Of a DNA stretch of 64,000 nt, positions 48,256 through 59,748 are shown in pieces; positions within the stretch are counted from its first letter, which is position 1; each line of letters opens with the position of its first letter. Made by a program: the position numbers and the translations under genes. The stretch lies in the NCBI GenBank assembly GCA_037954665.1, contig JBBMOL010000023.1, forward strand, positions 5,208,001-5,272,000. Direction: 5' to 3'. This DNA is from Laguncularia racemosa (Eukaryota > Streptophyta > Magnoliopsida > Myrtales > Combretaceae). The notes under the pieces were generated by a model that saw nothing but the letters and a program-made list of their open reading frames with translations, did no database searches and was not told the origin of the DNA.

Positions 48256-49781
48256 ATGGCTAGTTCTACAGTCGACAACCTCCTTCGCAAAGAGATCCGA
48301 GTTTGCAAACCTCTGGACCCAAAGTTGGTACTAGACCATTGGTTTACTCTGTATAACCCTGAAGAGCAGGCCTTCATTCAACAGAAGATAGGGCCCATCC
48401 TCTCGCTGATGAAGATGGAAATGAACTTACCTTTGATACGGGCTATCCTCCATCTATGGGAAGTAGAGCTAGCAACTTTTTTCATTGGGCCACATGAGAT
48501 CACTCCTACTCTGGAAGAGTACACCCAACTTCCGCAGGCTCCATCACTAACCGGCGAAGTGTATGTACTAGATCTTGAGGCTGGGTTAGCCGGTATCTTC
48601 AGTAGGCTTCTAGGTATTTGCAAGACAGCAATCAACAAGGCCCTAGCAAACTATAACGAATATTGCATACGGATGGATGAGTTAGAAGCCTGGTTCATAG
48701 CCCAGGAAGATGACGGGGATAGGAAAGACATATTATGTGGAGACCCTAAAAGCTACAGACAGAGGAGGGTGAGTGCTTTCATCCTGACAGCCTTTGCCAC
48801 CATACTCTTCCCCACCGAAACTTTTTATGTCCATTAGAGAGTTGCAGAACTAGTGGCCAATTCTTGGAAGGGAAATCTTACATCCCGGCTCTACTGGCTG
48901 AACAGATCCGGAGCTTGAACTTTGTCAAGGAGAAGGGCCACGGGATCCTCTACTCAAACATTAACCTCATCCTGATCTGATTTGTGAGCCACCTCAAATG
49001 TTTTGGGCTAAACTTGGTTCAGAAAACTTTAGCCCAACAAGTGGACCTTATGGACTCATGCGTAGAAAAGATAAAGCTGCTCGACGACCTTACTAGCCAC
49101 AGTTGGGTGGAAGTGCTCAAGAGTTTCAGTGCCGACGACATCCTGTGGACGGTTAGGTGGAGTTGCTGCAACAAAGTCATCCTAACCTGCAGAAACCTTT
49201 AAGCTGTACCTTTAATCGGTATCGGCGGATGTATAGGTTATCACTCAAATTTAGTGGTTCGCCAGTTCGGTACCATTGAAGACATAGTTTATCGGCCATC
49301 ATTAGAAGCTATCACGTTTGAATATCAAGACCCAAATTTGCTGGTAGTTGAGAAGTTTGCCAAGTTGGCAAAGGTTAAAGCCCTATGGGAGGCCCGAATC
49401 GAGAGCCCTAATGTTGACCTCGAAGAACTGGATGGCGAAGTAGGCAAGCACCGAGCCACCAGGGATTTTGTGATCCACCAGCTATATCAAATAGGGGAAA
49501 GGGCATACCAAGTCCCAGATGTCACCTAACCTAAGCCAAACAAGGTAGACCCAGAGCTGAGAACCTATCTGGAGTAAGTCAGGACTCGCATAGAAGTATA
49601 CTTTGAAGCTGCATACTACAAGAAAGATATCTGCAAGGGTCGATTCAAGGAGTCTGATAAAAGGAACAAGGCCTTAGAAGCTCAGCTGGAGAAGACCCAA
49701 GCTAAAGTCAAAGAGTTGGAAGCTATCATCAGCGGAAAATCGGCGCCTACGCAGCAAAAGACGAAGAGAACTAGGAAATAG
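48256..49781 (+). pseudogene. ORF1 upstream of gag (DUF7745-like) of the Ogre-like element
   Basis: First open stretch 48256-48837 (193 codons from ATG), then a stop, and the protein continues in another frame through 48880-49781. Seen: VLDHWFTLYNPEEQAFIQQK, LIRAILHLWEVELATFFIGP (W-x8-FxxGxxEITPTLEEY), LTAFATILFPTE, then LLAEQIRSLNFVKEKGHGIL, a GCIGYHSNLVVRQFG motif and a lysine/glutamate-rich coiled-coil-like end (about 49560-49740). Plant retrotransposon proteins with this pattern are annotated as DUF7745; the function is unknown. An extra ORF before gag is a hallmark of Ogre. This copy has at least three in-frame stops and one shift. Confidence 0.75.
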
Positions 49782-50028
49782 ATTACTATTGTATTTTTTT
49801 CATTTTTTTTTTCTAGTATCAAACTCCAAGTTTCCAATATAAATAAAAATAAAGTTTCAGTGTTATTAATCGATTGTTAACCCTCTTTATTTTAACATCT
49901 GTGTGATACATGTATCATATTTACATACCTGCATCATACTAAGAAAAATGTGCGCCTAGGTATCAAAGATAGCTGCCAAACAACCGAACCCTTTAAGGAG
50001 CCTAATCCGCACCCGCTCAAAGACCAAG

Positions 50029-51540
50029 ATGGCAAATAGTGGAAACAACAGCGACAACCGCAACAACACAAGTGTTGACGCCGCCTTAGACCCTAGGATC
50101 GTATTCCTAGACCAAACGGTCCAGCAATTGGCTACACAAGTCCACCTCCTGACTGAGAGTATTAGCCTCCTTCGCATCACCTAACCGACTCAGGAAGAAC
50201 ACTCAGAGGCCAGAAAGGGGAAAGCAGTGGAGGGTCAACCTCCAGAATATGAAGAGATCAATTCCCACCTCAACCCGGCTTTCGAGTATGAACCAAAAGT
50301 CAACCTGGGTCCGACCTCTGACGACATAAAGAGGGAAATGGAGGACAGGTAAAAGGAGATGGAAAGGAGACTTTTTCAACAGCTGGCTGATAAGATGAAG
50401 ACAATAGAGGGGTCTGACAGTTTTGAACAGCTAGGGATCACTAGCTTACCAGCATATGAGGAGGAGGTATACCCAGAGAAGTTTAAGACTCCGGAATTCG
50501 AAAAATATGATGGTACTGGATGCCCCAAAATGCATACAAGGCTGTATGTACAAAAGATGAGCAAGTACGCCCAATATGACCAGCTCATGATCCAAACCTT
50601 CCAAGACAGCCTTACAGGCCCTGCCCTTGTCTGGTATGCACACCTAGACTTCAACCAAGTCAATACTTGGGAAAGACTTGCTCGGGCATTCTATGACCAG
50701 TACAAATTCAACATTGAAGTTACCTCTTCGGTAATCGACCTGGGAAGTCTTCGAAAGAGACACACTGAGTCTTTTAAGGAGTATGCTCAGCGCTGAAGAG
50801 CTCAGGCTGCCAGGGTAGTAATCCCAATTTCTGAAAAAGAGTTGACATTCATCTTTATCAACACTCTGGATAAGACCTACTTCTCACATTTGGTAGGCCA
50901 TACATCATCTAGCTACGTAGAAGTAGTGGCAGCGGGGTGCCGAATCGAGAATGCCATCACATCAGGCAGACTCCAAACAATAGATCCTCCCAGGGTCACA
51001 TCATCACAAAGGCCCTTAAGAAGTAACAAAGCCAAGGAGTCTACTGTTGGCACGGTTAATTCCGGCAAAGCAGACAAGGTTGGGACTCGCGTGACATTCC
51101 AGACCACAAGTGCCCCAATCCAGCAGTCCCTGACGAATCACACCCAGACCACTAGAGTCTTAAGACAGTTCACTCCAATCCCAATCCTACTCAGCCAGGT
51201 CTTCGCTTGGATGTGAGCGGATAATTTGATCAGCTTCGAGATCCCGAGTGACCGGTACAAGCCTAGAAATTTCGACTCAAGCCTCAAGTGCGATTATCAT
51301 ATGGGCCAAGAGGGGCATTCTATAGATAGATGCTGGAGGCTTCAAAACAAAATTCAAGATCTGATTGACGCTGGAATAGTGCAGCTAGACTTAATTAACA
51401 AACCAGCACCCAATGTCAACACTAATTCGTTGCCCAACCATAAGCCCACTGTCAATATGATCACATCTAAAGAGTCGGATTCCAAAGAGTCCCCAAAGCA
51501 ACAAAAAGCAACAGTGCAGCGAGAAATTCACCCATGCTAA
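50029..51540 (+). pseudogene. Gag of the Ogre-like element
   Basis: Capsid and nucleocapsid precursor. ATG at 50029-50031. The N-terminus, rich in Asn, leads to VFLDQTVQQLATQVHLLTES, then the retrotransposon gag domain: KFKTPEFEKYDGTGCPKMHT, MIQTFQDSLTGPALVWYAHL, WERLARAFYDQYKFN. A degenerate zinc-knuckle-like CDYHMGQEGHSIDRCWRL (51289-51342) follows, then KIQDLIDAG. Stops at about 50182, 50350, 50794 and 51214 interrupt it; the frame otherwise holds, apart from a shift before 51226. Confidence 0.82.
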
Positions 51541-51670
51541 ACCTTAGAGGAAACCCCTAAATCACAAATCAAGAAGAGATGGTTATTTGGAGACCTAACA
51601 GTCGGTACCCTAGGCGAATCGCATAGGAAATTTGAGTATTTGATAAATTACTCTTTCACTCCAACTGAGT

Positions 51671-52800
51671 ATGGGCCACCTAGCGGATGGGGACCCGAGT
51701 TTGAGAAAGAAGACAACCCACCAAAAGGGGGGGGGGGAGAAGTCCGTGAACATGATTAAATCGGACCAAAAGCCAATAGTCATAAAGGGTTACGAGGGAC
51801 AATCTACTGAGGTGCAAATTCCAAAGAAGAGGTATGTATTAAATGTCCTAGTACCCGTAGAGAGGTATAAGGCGGCACCATTTGACTATCGGGCTCTCGA
51901 TCAAGAAAGACCCCCTATAGTAGGTGGAATCACTCGTTCTGGGAGAATCTATGACTTGAAATATAAGACCTCAACTGAAGAGCCCAACACTGAGGTAAGA
52001 AAAGAGGAAGAAGAAGGGCTCTCTACATTAACAAAGATGGTCAAGGCAAGCGAATATAAGATCATGGAACAACTGAACAAGGTTCCAACCCAGATATCAC
52101 TTATGGGCCTCCTCACAACCTCTGAGCCTCACAAAGAAGCACTTTTCAAAGTGCTCAAACAAATCAAGGTACCAAAGGGCATCGCAACAGACAAATTGAG
52201 CCATGTGGCAGATTCGATCTTCACTATGGACCAGATATCTTTCTCTCCTAAAGAGTTGGGAGAAGACGGAGGCCAACATACAAAACCAATGTTCATTATG
52301 GTAAAATGCAATGACACAATCGTCTCCCGAGTACTCATTGACAATGGATCTTCTCTCAATGTGTGCCCATTGGCTACCCTCGACCTACTGGGAGTTGATC
52401 CAAGCAACATTAAACCAAGCTCAACGGTGGTTAGGGCTCTCGATGGGTTGAAGAGAGACATAGTAGGGGAAATAAGCTTGCCAGTGGAGATTAGCCCATA
52501 GATATTCCAGATCTCCTTCTAAGTCCTCAACATTCTAAGGTCCTTTAATCTGCTTTTGGGAAGGTCGTGGATACATACTGCTGGAGCCATACCCTCAAGC
52601 CTCCATTAGAAAGTCAAGTTCATTGCAAATGGACAAATCATCACCGTGCTGGGAGAGCAAGATTACGCCATCTATAAAGAGACCGCCATACCCTACATCG
52701 AGGAAGATGGTTTCGAAGACTTTGGTCTGCAAATATTCAACGAGGTGAATGTGGTGACTAGCAAGGAGGGCCATCAGTTTAAGGAGGGACAGTAAGGGAC
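51671..52800 (+). pseudogene. Protease region of the Ogre-like element
   Basis: An open stretch of 276 codons (51671-52501). The aspartic protease motif is VLIDNGSSLNVCPLATLDLL (52333-52392), with Asp-Asn-Gly-Ser rather than DTG/DSG, as in many Tat/Ogre proteases; then VVRALDGLKRDIVGEISLPV. After a stop the frame goes on with FNLLLGRSWIHTAGAIPSSL and GQIITVLGEQDYAIYKETA, the normal protease end. A G-patch-like piece (GTFGLGYVP) follows at about 52800. A ten-base G-run lies at 51727-51736. Confidence 0.8.
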
Positions 52801-52904
52801 GTTTGGACTAGGGTATGTTCCTACAACCCAGGAAAAGGCACAAGCTAGAGGTGTTAGAGGTAGGAGGAAAGAGAAGCCAAGTGATACTCAGATGCGTTTT
52901 CCAA

Positions 52905-52931
52905 CCCCCCCCCCCCCCCCCCCCCCCCCCC
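52905..52931 (+). repeat. 27-base poly(C) run
   Basis: Uninterrupted C27 within the Pro-rich linker after the protease; it would encode nine prolines. Such long C-runs are rare and unstable, and the length may be affected by sequencing error. Confidence 0.95.
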
Positions 52932-53027
52932 AAACAATCATTCAAACAAGCAACTACCATTCAAGAGCCAAGGATAAGCGAAACTGACGTCAGCGATGAG
53001 AGGCCGATCCCTCTCACATCCGAGTAA

Positions 53028-53219
53028 CATTTAGCTATCAATAATTGGTTTTGTTATCCTATCGATAGCACTAGGTCAGCTCAAGGATAGGGAACAATTA
53101 TTAAACAAATTTTTATTGTGATTTCTTTTCATGATTCAATAAATTGCAATTCATTCGTTTGTTTTTTGCTTATATGCGTACTCTCATTTCACTTCACCCA
53201 CAAATTCCCTAACGTCGAA
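53028..53219 (+). other. AT-rich intron-like gap between protease and RT
   Basis: The DNA between the protease-side coding (ending with a stop at 53026-53028) and the RT-side coding (from about 53220) is T-rich and stop-laden, unlike both flanks, and ends in a pyrimidine-rich stretch and CGCAG at about 53236-53240. Ogre elements are known to carry an intron between protease and RT. A clear donor was not found, so this stays an inference. Confidence 0.35.
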
Positions 53220-54667
53220 CGTCAGGGACATTTCGCGCAGGTAGGAAATAAAAACACTGATATCGTTTCCAACACTACTGGGTCAGCCGTTGGAGGCGAT
53301 GTCCTTGACCACGAAATAATACAAGAAAATTGGAAAAAACATGAACAAGGTGGGATTTCAATAAACAAGCCAGTGGAGACATAAATCTAGGAAGCACTGA
53401 GCAACCTAAAAACCTTAAGTTTGGGATCAATTTAAGTGCCAAGCAAAAACGTGAGATAGTGGAGCTGTTAACTGAATATGTAGATGTATTTGCCTGGTCA
53501 TATGGTGACATGTCAGGATTAGACCAATCAATAGTAGTTCACAAGCTTCCCACAAGGGAAGATGTCAAACCTAAAAAACAGAAATTGAGAAGATTTAGGC
53601 CTGACATCTTACCAAAGATTAAAGAGGAAGTAAAAAAACTACTAGAAGTGGGGTTCATTGAGGTGTATGACTATTCGGAGTGGGTAGCGAATATAGTTCC
53701 CGTTCTAAAAAAGAATGGGAAAGTACATGTATGTGTAGATTTCCGAAACTTAAACCAAGCTATGCCAAAAGACAACTTCCCTTTACCTCACATCGATGTC
53801 CTGATAGACAATACTGTAGGAAACCATCTTTTCTCACTTATGGACGGTTTCTCGGGATATAATCAAATAAAAATGGCTGAAGAAGATAAAACTAAGACGA
53901 CTTTCATCGTAACATGGGGAACTTTCTGTTACAAAGTCATGCCCTTTGGTTTGAAAAATGCTGGGGTAACGTATCAGAGAGTCATGGTCGCAATACTTCA
54001 TGATATGATGCATCGGGAAGTCGAAGTATATGTCGATAATATGATAGCCATGTCTAAAGAAGAAGAAAGCCATGCGGTTGTCCTAAGAAAGTTGTTCGAG
54101 CGATTGAGAAAGTTTCAGCTTAAGTTAAATCCAGAAAAGTGCACTTTTGGGGTAACAACAAGCAAGTTTTTAGGGTTTGTTATAAACCGGAAAGGCATTA
54201 AAATCGACCCTGACAAAGTCAAGGCCATACTGAAGCTACCCTCTCCACATACTATCAAAGAGGTAATAGGTTTGCCGGGAAGATTGAATTACATAGCTCG
54301 TTTCATCTCACAATTCACAAACAAATGCCGTCCACTATTCCGTCTGCTAAAAAAGAATGCTGCAGTAGAATGGGATGATGAATGTGAAGAAGCATTCAGG
54401 ACAATCAAAGACTATCTCATAAATCCTCCAGTCTTGATAGTTCCAAAACAAGAGAAACCCTTATTCTTATACCTCACGATACTCCCTGAATCCATGGGGT
54501 GCGTGCTGGGACAGAAAGATGAAGAGGGAAGAGAGCGTTCCATATATTATCTAAGCAAGAAATTCATAGACGGGGAAAAGAGGTATTCAGAAGTGGAGAG
54601 GACTTGTTGTGCTCTGATTTGGGTCATGCACCAATTGAGGCAATATACCCTTTTACTATCACATTGA
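53220..54667 (+). pseudogene. Reverse transcriptase of the Ogre-like element
   Basis: A long open stretch of 402 codons (53459-54667), with weak upstream homology from about 53380 across stops. Seen: FAWSYGDMSGLDQSIVVHKL, KKQKLRRFRPD, KVHVCVDFRNLNQAMPKDNF, FSLMDGFSGYNQIKM (catalytic D129 counting from 53459), MPFGLKNAGVTYQR, then YVDN (191-194) where the family has YVDD, and FLGFVINRKGIKIDPDKVKA. The C-terminal part PLFLYLTILPESMGCVLGQK is the RT-linked RNase H. The second Asp of YVDD is Asn, which should damage catalysis. The ORF ends at 54665 in HLLL.. just before LTRHDPLK-type sequence in another frame. Confidence 0.93.
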
Positions 54668-54938
54668 GTTGCTAACAAGACACGATCCTTTAAAGTACTT
54701 GGCAAAGAAGCACATTTTGTTAGGGAGAATCTCCAAATGGCAAATGCTTTTATCATAATTTGATCACATATGTAAATCAAAATTCAATAAAGGGTAATCT
54801 TTAGTCGATCAGTTAGCAGAGCACCCAATTGAGGGAGATTCCCTAGAATCACAAGACCAATTCCCTGATGAAAATATATTAACAGCAAAAAGTGCACCAA
54901 TAGAAGATTGTGGGATAGACTAAAACCCTAAGTGGAAG

Positions 54939-55400
54939 ATGTTATTTGACGGAGTTGCCAATGTATTTGGTTGTGGGATCCGGGCAGTGTTGATATCACC
55001 AGAAGGAACACAATTCCCTTCAACAACAATGCTCACATTTCCATATATTAATAATATCGCAGAATATGAGGCATGCATCTTCGGCCTCAAAATGGCTTGC
55101 TACATGGAAATCCGTGAATTAGAAGTATACGAAGATTCTTCACTCATCATATTACAGACAAGAGGGGAATACAAAACTAAAGACCCTAAATTGGTACAAT
55201 ACCATCAGCATTTGACAGAGCTAATCGATGAATTTGAGGCAATCACCTTTGCATACATCCCGAGAACTCATAATCAGTTTGCAGATGCCCTCGCCACATT
55301 AGCATTTATAAGTCAGATAATATGGGGAGTCAAAGTCCAACAATTGAAAATAGAAATCAAAAGTCGGCCCGCCTACTGTTTGTAATTGAAAAAGCACAAG
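54939..55400 (+). pseudogene. RNase H of the Ogre-like element
   Basis: 148 codons open. Seen: LFDGVANVFGCGIRAVLISP (first acidic residue D4), NNIAEYEACIFGLKMACYME (Glu in AEYEA), LEVYEDSSLIILQTRGEYKT (Asp in YEDSS) and YIPRTHNQFADALATLA (final Asp). These four acidic positions match the Tat/Ogre additional RNase H. Stops on both sides separate it from RT and integrase, which would normally be fused. Confidence 0.88.
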
Positions 55401-55459
55401 ATGATAAGCCTTGGTATCGTGACATCAAAACTTTTCTTTAAGAAAGAAAATACCCTGAA

Positions 55460-56574
55460 ATGGCTAGCAAAAATGACCAAAGAACACTTAGAAGGTTAGC
55501 AAGTCATTTCTTGTTAAATGGGCCTGTGCTTTACAAAAGATTGCTTGATACCACCTTGCTAAGATGTGTTGATAGAAATGAGGCATGTAAACTGATGAAA
55601 GAAGTGCATGAAGAAGTATGTGGACCTCACACGAACGGCTACATGTTGGCCCGAAAAATCATGAGATTGGGCTACTATTGGCTAACCATGGAATCGAATA
55701 TATCAAATATGTTAAGCACTGTCACTTGTGTCAAGTTTATGCAAACCGAATAAATGCTCCACCCAAAGAGCTGCATTCGTTGTCTGCACCATGGCCTTTC
55801 TCCATGTGGGGAATTGACATCATCAGCCCAATTACTCCAACAACATCCAATGGCCACAGATTTATATTGGTAGCCATTGATTACTTCACCAAGTGGGTAG
55901 AAGCTTCATCATATGCCAGTGTCACAAAAAGTGTAATAGTCCGATTTTTGAAGAGGGACATAATAGCTCGATATGGAGTTCCTGAGTTAGTCATCACCGA
56001 CAACGGTACCAATCTAAACAACAAGTCGATGACAAATTTGTGTCAACAGTTCCATATAAACCATAGAAATTCAACTCCCTACCGACCTCAGATGAATGGG
56101 GCAATGGAAGCAGCCAACAAGAATATCAAAAGAATCATCGAAAAGATGACAATCACTTATAAAGATTGGCATGAGATGTTGCCATTCGCCCTCATGGCTT
56201 ACAGAACCTCAATTAGAACATCTACTGGAGTTACCCTATATTCTCTTGTATATGGCACTAAGGCAGTCTTACTAGTCAAGGTCAAAATATCATTCTTCAG
56301 AATTCTGTCAGAAGCGCAGTTAGAGGAATCGGATTGGGTAAAGAAGTGGCTTGATCAGTTGAATTTGATCGACGAAAAAAGACTCACTGCGTTATGTCAC
56401 AACCAATGTTACCAACAAAGAATGGCTCGAGCATTTAACAAGAAAATGAAGCCTCGATGTTTCAAAGAGGGAGATCTAGTGCTAAAGAAAGTTCTCCTGA
56501 ATACTCAAGATTCCAGAGGGAAGCTTACCCCGAACTATGAGGGCCCATACGTTGTAAAAAAATGGCTTTTCTAA
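55460..56574 (+). pseudogene. Integrase of the Ogre-like element
   Basis: The H2C2 zinc finger is split between two frames: HEEVCGPHTNGYMLARKIM (first, 55460-55753) and YVKHCHLCQVYANRI (second, 55618-56574), so there is a frameshift near 55690-55715. The core in the second frame keeps WGIDIISP (D67), VITDNGTNLNN (D128) and GAMEAANKNIK (E164), with 35 residues between D128 and E164: an intact DD35E triad. The C-terminal region reads KMKPRCFKEGDLVLKKVLL and NYEGPYVVKK, then runs into unrelated LTR sequence (WLF, stop). The end of the integrase and the 3' LTR are lost. Confidence 0.9.
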
Positions 56575-57171
56575 ATGAAAAAAAAATAATAAAAGAAACT
56601 CTTTTATAAAAAAAAATTTAAATCATCAAAAATTGTTTTTATTGTTTCTAATTTTTTTTTTAATTTTCTATTATTAATGTCGAAAAGATTAAAAAAAAAA
56701 AACCCTTACCTTGTGCGTGAGTGATGTAAGCCGGTTCAGGGGCTTTTGGTCATTGACAACAGTGGTTCAAGGTTCGATCAGACTCCTGCTATGGTGGGAA
56801 AGCAAACCCCTCATTTAATTTTAGGATCAAAAGCTTGTACCTTGATCAATTTCACTTGAACCCATTCTTTAAGCTTATAAACCCAAACTTTGATTCTTGA
56901 TCCAATTAGAGCAATTCTTGAGTTATTGAAGTAAATTGAAAGATGGGTTTTACTCTAATGATGAAAAGGAGTAATTCTATGGTTTTGGTTCACTTTAATT
57001 TGCTCTCAAATGAGAGAAATTGAAGAGAGAGAGAAGGTGGTCGCCAGTGATATTCCTAAGGTGAGAAAGTGTGTGATTCTTGCAAAAATAAACTTGTTAA
57101 TTTTTTTTCTCCCCTAAAATGAGTTTTAGGGACTCTTTTTTATATTAATAAGTGATAAGTAGTACCTAAGA
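56558..57171 (-). mobile_element. Inverted Ogre-like LTR fragment at the element's truncated end
   Basis: Closely matches 45115-45727 in the same orientation: ATGGCTTTTCTAA.TGAAA, AAAGAAACTCTTTTATAAAA, GGAAAGCAAACCCCTCA, and the same final AGTAG. It is the promoter half of an LTR whose direction is opposite to the adjoining element. Its right limit equals the left copy's limit. Confidence 0.75.
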
Positions 57172-58039
57172 AACCTTATATTCAAAGAAATATCGAATGT
57201 TTCAAAGAATGGATATTTTCGATTCTTGAATATTTTTTGTTGAATTTATCATGATTTTTATAGAAATTTTTCAAAATTGAAGATATAGATATGTTCTATA
57301 GGATTTACTTGACTAATTTATGTGTTTAAATCATGATTTGATAGTCAATTTAGCCTATAATATTCACTTAAAAATCAAATGTAATATATAGATATATTAT
57401 TTTTTTATTTTTATGTTTATTTTTAGGGAACTGTCCTTTATTATAAAATTCGGATTTGGAGTGCAATGGATAGTAAGTGTGCATTTAATTTCCACTTTTT
57501 ATTTGATTTAATTTGGCCAAAAAATGAGAGAAGTTGAATTAAAAAAATGAGAGGTCTAGAACATTTTTTTATTTCCTTTTCTATTTCATATTGCACTAGG
57601 GAAGGAAGATGAACCTATAGTGTTTCACACTGACCAATGGGAAGCCAACACATGTCCAATAGAATGTAAAAAAAATCACAAGGCGTGTAGTGCGTTATGC
57701 ATATAGAATGTTAATGAGCTTCGGCCTTTTTTTTTCTTTTTTTTTAATTCTATCAAATTACATATGTAAAATTATTCCCAAGATAAACCAAATTGGTCAC
57801 CACCTAACTTTTTTTTTTTTTGGGATATTTGGCACTTTCCCTAAAATTAGGGCTCAAACTAAAGAAGAAAAACGAAAACCAAATGGATAAAAATTGGTTG
57901 TAAACATCTGTTCTCTTATATATATATAATATGCCAACCCTTTTAAGTAAAAAATCTATCAAAGTTACCTTTCATGGAGGATAATGGCTCAAGAGCACGA
58001 CTCCACACACGACATCTTGAAAAATGGCTCATGCCACCT
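57172..58039. other. AT-rich intergenic DNA
   Basis: No sustained coding frame and no recognised repeat. The left part may include the upstream (U3) end of the inverted LTR. Confidence 0.45.
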
Positions 58040-58165
58040 ATTTGGTAGTGTAAAGAATGGACTTGGCATTATAAAAATGTTGGGCTGCCCAAGTATAAAA
58101 TAATATAGGCAACAGGCTACAGTTCGAATCTACTAGTGTGTCTTTGTGTCCTCCTTTTTTTGTGT
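58040..58165 (+). repeat. Possible SINE-like sequence
   Basis: GTTCGAATC (58112-58120) resembles the core of a pol III B-box; an upstream segment TTGGTAGTGTAAAGAATGG could hold a poor A-box, and a T-rich end follows. Low confidence: no clear tail or target duplication. Confidence 0.3.
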
Positions 58166-58177
58166 TTTATTTATTCA

Positions 58178-58178
<1 letters not shown>

Positions 58179-58205
<27 letters not shown>
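58179..58205 (+). repeat. CT microsatellite
   Basis: About thirteen CT repeats. Confidence 0.9.
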
Positions 58206-58208
<3 letters not shown>

Positions 58209-59150
58209 GGTGAAGTCCCAAACATATATTAGAGATACTTCTTTCATTCACAACACAAAACCCTAGACCAAGGCTACCCTTCAAAGTGTTTCAAACAAAA
58301 TAGGTAATTTCCTTCTTCTGTCGTTATCTTCCGTTTCTTTTTGCTTCCTTATTTTCTTCACTTTCCTTTGATTTGTGATTACACAAATCTAATACTCTCA
58401 CTAACTCTTGATACTCAGGAATAATTTCTTGCCCTAATTTAAGATCAACCATATAAAAGATAGGAAATTGGCAAAATTCTTCGACAAGGGGTAGATTTCT
58501 TTCCATCTTCTTCTACTAGTTGCCAAGCTTGTCATATAATTCCTAGTCTATAAAATAATTCCTCCATGGTTTCTGAATTTTTGTATTCTCCTCTTTCCAA
58601 TTCTTTTCATCGTAAGGACCAGCATAAGTGGGTAACAGTAATAGTGGTTTTGTATGAGTTCCCTGCTATCTTTATACTCCATTTTTTTTTTATCTTAAAT
58701 GTGGTATCTTAGTTTACTTGGTTGCAAGTATACGGTAACGGTGGCAACAGTAGTCAAGATCGGTTCCAAGCATCGAAGCAATCTCTTCACTGGCCTTCAC
58801 GCAATTGTTTCCAAGATTTTTTTTTCTTCGAGCTTTACTTCCAACACTTGACTCAGGTATCGGTTGATCCCTTCTTTTGTTAACTGTTGACAGGTAGCGT
58901 GGCAATGGATAGCAAACCCAGGATGATAGAACGCATGGTGGATAGCTGTTGGTAATAGTGTGCCTGGTTCGTATTCACCTATCCTTCCTTCTTTTGTTCT
59001 CTTCTTGACTAGAGCTCTTGAAGGTCCATTATGCTCTAAGGTCTACTGTGCATTCATGTCCAAATGTCTTAAGCCATTACTTCAAATCTACCTTCTTATT
59101 TGTAAATTTCTCTTCATCCATTTACATGTGTAACTGATTCTTGAAGAGTT
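58206..59150. other. Unassigned intergenic DNA
   Basis: Moderate G+C with short frames on both strands; the minus-strand frame 58905-58714 is open for 63 codons but shows no domain. No gene is supported. Confidence 0.4.
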
Positions 59151-59152
59151 AG

Positions 59153-59748
59153 GTAGCGTTTGGTGTATTGGACACAAATTTTTGTGATGTTCATTGTTTG
59201 ATATGACAAAGTATTATATTGATTATGGTATTTTGACAATTATGCCTTTTATATAATATCATAGTTATTTAATTATATTTTTAATATTATTAAAAAACAA
59301 TTTGAAGAGATTATTTTATTCATGTAATTGAATAATTATATAAAATAATAAATGTAAATCCATTGATTTGCTATGTAATTAAAAAAAAAATTAATCATTC
59401 ATATTATAAATTATAATAATTTGTCTTATATTTAATAACTATAGTATTAATTGAATTGATATTATAACAGATTAATGCATATTAAATAATAATAATTTTT
59501 CTTAATATTTAATAATTATAATGTTAATTTAATCAATATTATAATAACTGAGGACATTTTTAAGATTTCAAAATACATTTGTTTTTGTCCTGTAAAATTA
59601 AATTTTATACCTTATTTTATATGGTATAAAATTTAAGCATTTTGTTTAGTAGTTCAGAGCTTTTTTTGTCCAATACTTAAACCAAATGAGAATAAAAATT
59701 TTTATCCAGCCCAGTATTACAAAATTTTAACAACCAAACGATATTTTA
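59153..59748. mobile_element. MITE-like element with short inverted ends
   Basis: AGCGTTTGGTGTATTGG at the left pairs loosely with the complement of ACCAAACGATATT at the right (core CGTTTGGT/ACCAAACG). The roughly 590 bp inside is very AT-rich and non-coding. Ends of this form are common among plant hAT-like MITEs. The target duplication is unclear. Confidence 0.4.

Larger units (their letters stand above)
45728..56560 (+). mobile_element. Ogre/Tat-type Ty3/gypsy retrotransposon, truncated at the 3' end
   Basis: The 5' LTR (45728-47740), PBS, leader, extra ORF1, gag, protease, RT, RNase H and integrase follow in order on the plus strand. A long LTR, an additional ORF before gag, a PBS of the TGGCGACTCC type (Arg-tRNA-like) and an RNase H plus integrase of Tat type place it in the Ogre/Tat lineage. 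Each coding part has a few stops or shifts but long stretches remain open, so it is younger than the copia and MULE elements. The integrase ends abruptly at about 56560, where an inverted LTR fragment begins; the 3' LTR is missing. Confidence 0.88.

Noticed and set aside
58714..58905. 63-codon minus-strand frame as a gene
   Set aside because: No domain, no splice context and no neighbouring coding sequence.
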